Of a DNA stretch of 64,000 bases, positions 62,914 through 64,000 are shown one piece after another. The position numbers and the translations under genes were made by a program. The DNA is from Lewinellaceae bacterium (lineage in GTDB: Bacteria > Bacteroidota > Bacteroidia > Chitinophagales > Saprospiraceae), in assembly GCA_020636105.1 (NCBI GenBank), contig JACJYL010000001.1, forward strand, positions 1,116,001 through 1,180,000, written 5' to 3'. Each line of letters starts with the position of its first letter. The first letter of the stretch is position 1. A model generated the notes under the pieces. It was not told the origin of the DNA and ran no database searches. It saw only the letters and a program-made list of their open reading frames with translations.

Positions 62914-63099
62914 TTATTTTTTAAATAAGTCTTTGATCATTTGAATTAAATTAAGAGTTTCTCTGGAGCTTGTAAGATTTGAAAAAAATCTAAAAAAAGA
63001 CTTAAGGAATCCGAACATAATAATTGAATTACAAAAGGGAAAAAATACAATAATACTCTTTGAGAAACGCCTGTTTGTATATTTTAGTTTCGTATTCAT
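62914..63099 (-). CDS. Small hydrophobic/basic protein, uncertain
   Basis: A 61-aa frame opening MNTKLKYTNRRFSKSIIVFF with one hydrophobic stretch and a basic amphipathic end (SRETLNLIQMIKDLFKK). An internal ATG at 63018 would give a 34-aa peptide. It ends 8 bp before the coiled-coil gene, so it may be part of that unit. It is short enough to be spurious. Confidence 0.3.
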   Translation of the reverse strand: MNTKLKYTNRRFSKSIIVFFPFCNSIIMFGFLKSFFRFFSNLTSSRETLNLIQMIKDLFKK

Positions 63100-63159
63100 T
63101 TAGAAAATCGAATAATACTTTTATTTTATGTAACTTTTTTAGGATTCTGTTTGAATCCA

Positions 63160-63582
63160 TCATTCTTCCTCAATCCTAATCCTCTCAATCACCACATCCA
63201 CTTCCTCAGCCTCCACGAAAGAGCTATCATTTTCCTTCACCCAAACCAATCGCTGTTCCAAAATATATTCATAAACAGAAGATAGATTCTTTCCTTCAAT
63301 GATAATATCACGGCCCCCAGCGCGTAGGGTGATCGTTTGCCCGCTGCCATTTGTGCCAAGATTGAACATAATGGGCGAGGAAATTTCCATGTAGTAAATG
63401 CCAAAACGATTTCCTCCTTTGGTGAAAATGTCCAAAGCCATAGAAAGCGGATGTCGTCCGTTGGTTTGGTCAAACGTATAACCAAAATACTTTCTGTCTT
63501 TTGCCTTGCGTATGAACTCCGGGCGATCCCCGTTGAAGGGAGTACTACTTTGCCGGAGCTGATCTTGAAATTTGCTTGACAT
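63160..63582 (-). CDS. Hypothetical protein downstream of the relaxase
   Basis: A 140-aa soluble protein that begins inside the 3' end of the relaxase gene (38-bp overlap), so it belongs to the transfer operon. Mostly beta (YFGYTFDQTNGRHPLSMALD, then RLVWVKENDSSFVEAEEVDV). No family recognised. The tight coupling suggests a job in conjugative mobilisation. Confidence 0.6.
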   Translation of the reverse strand: MSSKFQDQLRQSSTPFNGDRPEFIRKAKDRKYFGYTFDQTNGRHPLSMALDIFTKGGNRFGIYYMEISSPIMFNLGTNGSGQTITLRAGGRDIIIEGKNLSSVYEYILEQRLVWVKENDSSFVEAEEVDVVIERIRIEEE

Positions 63583-64000
63583 TACTCATTATTTTTTGGT
63601 TCACATTGCCGATATATTCCTTACTCTTATGCCACATATCTTTTGATTTGGAAACTGCCACTTTGAAAATATTTTCCTTGCGCTTGTACTTATCCCGCAT
63701 ATTTTCCGAGGCAGCCGCCACTTCCATTGCCGTTGTCCTGGTAGTGGACTGCTTTACTGATTTCAGTAAATACTGCTTGTCGTCAGTATATACTGAAATT
63801 GAAAACTTACCACGCGAAGCGCTTACGTAAAATTGTTCCTTGCTGGAAGCCTTTCCCGAAGCTGAAGATTGCATCACTATAACCTTGTCCACGGATTTTC
63901 CCTGTGAAGCGGGGGAGGTGGTGTAATAACCATGTGTCATGTTGCGATAATCCTTATCAAGGGTGATAATGTTCTTTGCCTTGTCCCCCTTAAAAGCTAA
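63545..64000 (-). CDS. MobF-type (TrwC/TraI-like) relaxase-helicase, C-terminal part only
   Basis: The frame is open to the right edge, so the N-terminal relaxase domain lies outside. The visible 151 codons hold the last helicase motifs of the RecD-like domain: THGYYTTSPASQGKSVDKVI (motif V-like) and SSKEQFYVSASRGKFSISVY (motif VI with Arg finger). A basic, helical tail follows. MobF relaxases nick the origin of transfer and unwind the DNA during conjugation. Finding it beside repA, parA, primase and ssb supports a mobilizable plasmid origin of this island. Confidence 0.8.
   Translation of the reverse strand, partial: LAFKGDKAKNIITLDKDYRNMTHGYYTTSPASQGKSVDKVIVMQSSASGKASSKEQFYVSASRGKFSISVYTDDKQYLLKSVKQSTTRTTAMEVAAASENMRDKYKRKENIFKVAVSKSKDMWHKSKEYIGNVNQKIMSNVKQISRSAPAK

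Overview
The window comes from a Bacteroidota chromosome, most likely a Saprospiraceae/Lewinellaceae-type organism. The supporting signs are promoters of the TTG-N19-23-TAnnTTTG class, weak Shine-Dalgarno signals, the infC-rpmI-rplT block, a DUF3822 gene beside rsmD, and large secreted coiled-coil, alpha-2-macroglobulin and GH29 proteins. The lineage below phylum is an inference. A housekeeping core (about 16.8-53.8 kb) lies between two A+T-richer accessory regions, each abutting a tRNA gene.

Left accessory region (1-16.8 kb). A tyrosine recombinase (15450-16625) points at the 3' end of tRNA-Lys(TTT), the usual layout of a tRNA-integrated island whose far end lies off the left edge. Cargo, from the tRNA inward: a uracil-DNA-glycosylase-fold protein; a tightly packed operon of XRE regulator, hsdR, an OLD-like ATPase-TOPRIM protein, hsdM and hsdS; a 119-aa orphan; a HEPN-motif protein; a CoiA-like protein with a coiled-coil tail; an intact IS256-family element with an 8-bp target duplication; and two membrane proteins. 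Three copies of a 60-94 bp sequence lie at the 3' ends of minus-strand cargo genes. They encode, or once encoded, a 26-residue hydrophobic peptide.

Core (16.8-53.8 kb): dinB, a STAS protein, clpC, infC-rpmI-rplT, coaX, a 1035-aa secreted coiled-coil protein, a minus-strand run (pilin-like protein, DUF3822, rsmD, argS, glnS, pyrR, pyrB), tsaD, an HD-domain protein, a DUF697-like/SHOCT protein, a GH29 alpha-L-fucosidase, a 2034-aa alpha-2-macroglobulin, a Kir-type potassium channel, an FAD oxidoreductase, a methyltransferase and a YjbR protein. A promoter-terminator unit of about 200 nt at 25.7-25.9 kb looks like an unannotated structured RNA. At least three families of short dispersed repeats lie between core genes.

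Right accessory region (53.8-64 kb). Immediately after tRNA-Arg(CCT) is a two-gene type II Thoeris defence system (TIR-like ThsB, membrane-macro-domain ThsA). A plasmid-like backbone follows: excisionase-like HTH protein, replication initiator A with 22-bp iterons, ParA with a ribbon-helix-helix partner, CHC2/TOPRIM primase, SSB, several small membrane proteins, and the C-terminal end of a MobF-type relaxase-helicase running off the right edge. This looks like an integrated plasmid or mobilizable element carrying an anti-phage system.
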